This document shows positions 63,956 to 64,000 of a DNA stretch of 64,000 nucleotides, in pieces; within the stretch, counting starts at the first letter, position 1, and each line of letters starts with the position of its first letter. Source of the DNA: Streptomyces fumigatiscleroticus. Lineage in GTDB: Bacteria; Actinomycetota; Actinomycetes; Streptomycetales; Streptomycetaceae. The notes beneath the pieces were generated by a model. The model had not been told where the DNA came from and made no database searches. It saw nothing but the letters and a program-made list of their open reading frames with translations. A program made the position numbers and the translations under genes. The stretch covers positions 62,001-126,000 of the forward strand of contig NZ_BMQF01000010.1 of the NCBI RefSeq assembly GCF_014647975.1. Reading direction: 5' to 3'.

Positions 63956-64000
63956 GGAGTGCCGCCCTTCTGAAGGTGGGGGATGGGGGCGTGCGAGCCG

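Overview
The window is chromosomal DNA of a Streptomyces (or a very close actinomycete). It has very high GC, codons ending in G/C, frequent GTG starts, many genes with a TANNNT box 6-7 nt before the start codon (leaderless mRNAs), short palindromic repeats typical of this genus, and one rare TTA leucine codon. From memory, gene order follows the conserved core arm of S. coelicolor around SCO5476-SCO5530 (not checked). I see no rRNA, tRNA, CRISPR, prophage or insertion sequence.

Layout. 1-6.6 kb: a five-gene oligopeptide ABC importer (permease, binding lipoprotein, permease, two ATPases). 6.6-11 kb: a TRIC/YadS-like channel, a thioesterase-like protein, a decayed WYL regulator, a PSG-repeat lipoprotein, and a TetR regulator divergent from small membrane proteins. 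11-19.7 kb: cysteine desulfurase and MnmA (tRNA thiolation), an amidase, LOG-like and SDR proteins, a MetE-like protein and NAD+ DNA ligase. 19.9-23.2 kb: an intact GGDEF-EAL c-di-GMP enzyme (probably RmdB) carrying a TTA codon, followed by about 1 kb of repeat array. 23.8-27.4 kb: gatC, gatA, a small membrane ORF, gatB. 27.5-35.5 kb: methyltransferase, MMPL exporter, small actinobacterial proteins, a sugar-dehydrogenase-like lipoprotein and two oxidoreductases. 35.7-38.9 kb: a second c-di-GMP protein, split by a frameshift at a CCCG tetranucleotide repeat. It also carries an intergenic-type repeat inserted in its PAS domain and a degenerate EAL domain.

38.9-44.5 kb: ilvB-ilvN-ilvC-serA behind a classical attenuator whose 13-codon leader peptide contains Ile-Leu-Val-Leu. 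44.6-49.6 kb: remnant of an MFS exporter facing a TetR gene, a PucR regulator, and the proline catabolic pair (proline dehydrogenase, P5C dehydrogenase). 50-54 kb: a Tat-type phosphatase, leuB and ilvE. 54.2-58.3 kb: fused ureAB, a divergent ureC without maturation genes, an agmatine deiminase and a TetR gene. 58.4-64 kb: a PD40 secreted protein, citramalate synthase cimA behind its own attenuator with an Ile-Ile leader peptide, a lipoprotein, and a secreted GH30 glycosidase with a ricin-type lectin.

Two themes recur. Branched-chain amino-acid synthesis is spread over ilvBNC, leuB, ilvE and cimA, and leader-peptide control is visible at two of these sites and possible at a third. Two membrane-bound c-di-GMP proteins differ in state: one looks enzymatically intact and is TTA-dependent, the other is frameshifted with a non-catalytic-looking EAL domain.
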